The position numbers and the translations under genes are program-made. The notes beneath the pieces were generated by a model that was given only the letters and a program-made list of their open reading frames with translations, was not told the origin of the DNA and made no database searches. From contig SLHT01000268.1 in the NCBI GenBank assembly GCA_007136055.1, forward strand, positions 1-6,290: 6,290 nt of DNA. The letters run 5' to 3'. Below, piece by piece: positions 5,158 to 6,290 of the stretch; position 1 is the first letter of the stretch, and each line of letters starts with the position of its first letter. This stretch comes from Syntrophomonadaceae bacterium (GTDB taxonomy: Bacteria > Bacillota > Dethiobacteria > DTU022).

Positions 5158-6124
5158 GCAGTACCTGGCCCTGGGGCTCGATACATCTGCGTACACAACT
5201 TCGCTGGCTTTGGTAGATCAGGATGAGAAGCTAATCTATGACTGCAGGTTGCCACTGGCAGTTAAAGATGGCAGCCTTGGTTTGCGCCAGTCAGATGCAG
5301 TTTTTGCCCACATCTCTAACTTACCTGCTTTATTAAAGGATCGTAAAGACGGTCTCAGGGACACAGTTCTGGTTGCTGTTGCCGCTGCGGTAAAACCGCG
5401 GCCGGTTGAAGGTTCATACATGCCGGTTTTTAAAGTAAGCGAGGCCTTTGGTCTGTTTATTGCTCAGACCATGGGCCTTTTCTATTTGCCGTCCTCACAT
5501 CAGGAAGGCCATGTCCAGGCGGGTCTTTGGTCAGCGGGTCTGCCTGCGGGAGAGTACCTGATTCTGCACCTTTCCGGAGGAACGACGGAAATAATCTCCG
5601 CGCGGGAGGAAAAGCCCGGGGTTTTCAGGCTTGACTTGCTGGGCGGCAGCGACGATCTGAATGCCGGACAATTTATAGACCGGCTTGGTTTAGCGATGGG
5701 TTTGGGGTTCCCTGCCGGCCCCGAGCTGGAAGAACTTGCCAAGCGAGCCGGCAGTGAAGAGGTAAGGCTTCCCCTGGCTGTAAAAGGGCTTGAAATCAGC
5801 TTTTCAGGGCCGACCAGCCAGGCGGAAAGACTCTTGCGACAGGGCTGCGGCAAGGCGGAGCTAGCCAGGGCAATAGAAAGATGCGTTGCCGATTCTTTAG
5901 CTGCGGCGGTTGAAAACCTGCCTGCAGATTACACGGGCTACAGGGATGTTTTGGCCGTAGGCGGGGTAACGGCCAACAGTTATATCAGGGAGCGTTTAAA
6001 AGAAAAGTTGTCCGTTGGTCCGTTACATTTTGCCCGCCCCGAATATGCTTCCGATAATGCTGTCGGCCTGGCCGTTCAGGCGGTGCGTGTATATAAATAT
6101 GAGACACTGAATGTAAAAGATTAA
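5141..6124 (+). CDS. Kae1/TsaD-like ASKHA-fold protein, TsaD paralogue
   Basis: This 327-residue protein resembles TsaD (the t6A tRNA-modification ligase, formerly called O-sialoglycoprotein endopeptidase) but is diverged. It keeps the metal ligands HQEGH (His120, His124) and Asp305 in SDNAVGLA, the nucleotide loop SGGTTE (145-150), the SFSG motif (220-223) and GGVTAN (274-279). It departs at the N-terminus, where GIETSCDET of TsaD is GLDTSAYTT (12-20), and where the glycine-rich GPGL loop is KPRPVEGSYMPVF (85-97). It is therefore unlikely to be the housekeeping TsaD. The fold and probable nucleotide binding are well supported, but the reaction is unknown. The length is close to TsaD (about 335). 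TTG 5141, with its ribosome binding site inside nusB, gives a 17-base overlap, so the gene is coupled to nusB. Confidence 0.85.
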   Translation: MKKNLEQYLALGLDTSAYTTSLALVDQDEKLIYDCRLPLAVKDGSLGLRQSDAVFAHISNLPALLKDRKDGLRDTVLVAVAAAVKPRPVEGSYMPVFKVSEAFGLFIAQTMGLFYLPSSHQEGHVQAGLWSAGLPAGEYLILHLSGGTTEIISAREEKPGVFRLDLLGGSDDLNAGQFIDRLGLAMGLGFPAGPELEELAKRAGSEEVRLPLAVKGLEISFSGPTSQAERLLRQGCGKAELARAIERCVADSLAAAVENLPADYTGYRDVLAVGGVTANSYIRERLKEKLSVGPLHFARPEYASDNAVGLAVQAVRVYKYETLNVKD

Positions 6125-6142
6125 AAAGGAATTTATAAAAAC

Positions 6143-6214
6143 GTGACGAAGAATTTACTAAGTAAAAGAGCGCTTAAAAGGTTGTTTTTAAAAAGAACAA
6201 TAACCGGACAATAG
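6143..6214 (+). CDS. Doubtful 23-codon basic ORF
   Basis: GTG 6143 to TAG 6212-6214 encodes a 23-residue peptide beginning MTKNLLSKRALKRLFLKR. It has seven Lys/Arg spaced among leucines, as an amphipathic helix might. AAGGA (6126-6130) lies 12 bases upstream, longer than usual for a ribosome binding site. I recognise no family. In a gap this AT-rich, a frame of this length can easily arise by chance, and the gap also holds palindromes that suggest regulatory DNA instead. Confidence 0.2.
   Translation: MTKNLLSKRALKRLFLKRTITGQ
6154..6166. promoter_or_regulatory. Interrupted palindrome TTTACT-A-AGTAAA
   Basis: Two 6-base arms, TTTACT and AGTAAA, flank a single central A. The core TTACTAAG (6155-6162) reappears in reverse orientation as CTTAGTAA at 6224-6231. 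It could be a protein-binding site. No regulator can be named. Confidence 0.3.
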
Positions 6215-6225
6215 GCGCACGGGCT

Positions 6226-6237
6226 TAGTAATTACTA
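6226..6237. promoter_or_regulatory. Perfect 12-bp palindrome before the last gene
   Basis: TAGTAATTACTA is its own reverse complement and lies 20 bases before the ATG at 6258. It shares its half-site with the palindrome at 6154-6166. This is a candidate operator for the downstream gene, but I found no clear -35/-10 pair between 6125 and 6257. Confidence 0.35.
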
Positions 6238-6257
6238 GTGGGGAGAGAGAGGGATAA

Positions 6258-6290
6258 ATGTCCAAGGTATTTTTCAGCAGCTGGAACGGA
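6258..6290 (+). CDS. Start of an unidentified gene, cut by window edge
   Basis: ATG 6258 opens a frame of 11 codons, MSKVFFSSWNG, that runs off the right edge. AGAGGG (6248-6253) lies 4 bases upstream, with a further GGGGAG slightly earlier, so translation is plausible. The peptide is too short to place. It does not look like the usual start of XseA, which often follows nusB in Firmicutes. The 133-base gap and the palindromes before it suggest the gene may be a separate unit from nusB and the Kae1-like gene. Confidence 0.6.
   Translation, partial: MSKVFFSSWNG

Noticed and set aside
6181..6201. A/T-rich stem-loop TTGTTTTT/AAGAACAA as a terminator for the Kae1-like gene
   Set aside because: The stem has almost no G-C pairs and no following T-run, so it should be unstable.

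Overview
The window reads as ordinary chromosomal DNA from an anaerobic Firmicute of class Clostridia, probably close to Peptococcaceae or Syntrophomonas-type lineages. The grounds are gene content and order (aroQ, M24 peptidase, efp, a CD1247-type protein, Asp23/amaP/DUF2273, nusB), strong purine-rich ribosome binding sites, several TTG starts, and G+C that looks to be just under 50%. All genes lie on the + strand. No mobile element, CRISPR array, tRNA or rRNA is visible, and no gene-free stretch exceeds 300 bases.

Bases 1-2099 hold the end of shikimate kinase (aroK, cut by the window edge), type II 3-dehydroquinase (aroQ) and an M24 Xaa-Pro peptidase. The two aro genes act in chorismate synthesis. 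Bases 2127-3170 hold elongation factor P (efp), which relieves ribosome stalling at proline runs, and a very acidic CD1247-family protein with a four-cysteine zinc ribbon.

Bases 3171-3355 are the main regulatory gap. It has a 10-bp stem-loop, then a near-consensus extended -10 sigma-A promoter (TTGAAC, 17 nt, TGTTATAAT) and a perfect 12-bp palindrome just past the predicted transcription start. This promoter should drive Asp23/Gls24, the membrane anchor AmaP and a DUF2273 two-helix membrane protein (3356-4613), an envelope-associated module. After a 127-base gap come nusB (transcription antitermination) and, overlapping it by 17 bases, a Kae1/TsaD-like ASKHA protein that keeps the family metal ligands but lacks two signature loops. 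A gap with two related palindromes and a doubtful 23-codon basic ORF then leads to the first 11 codons of an unidentified gene at the right edge.

The most notable points are the diverged TsaD paralogue, the palindrome at the Asp23 promoter, the paired palindromes near the right end, and the absence of the spoIIIA and accBC genes that lie between efp and the Asp23-nusB pair in Bacillus subtilis. I see no convincing wholly new multi-gene system here.
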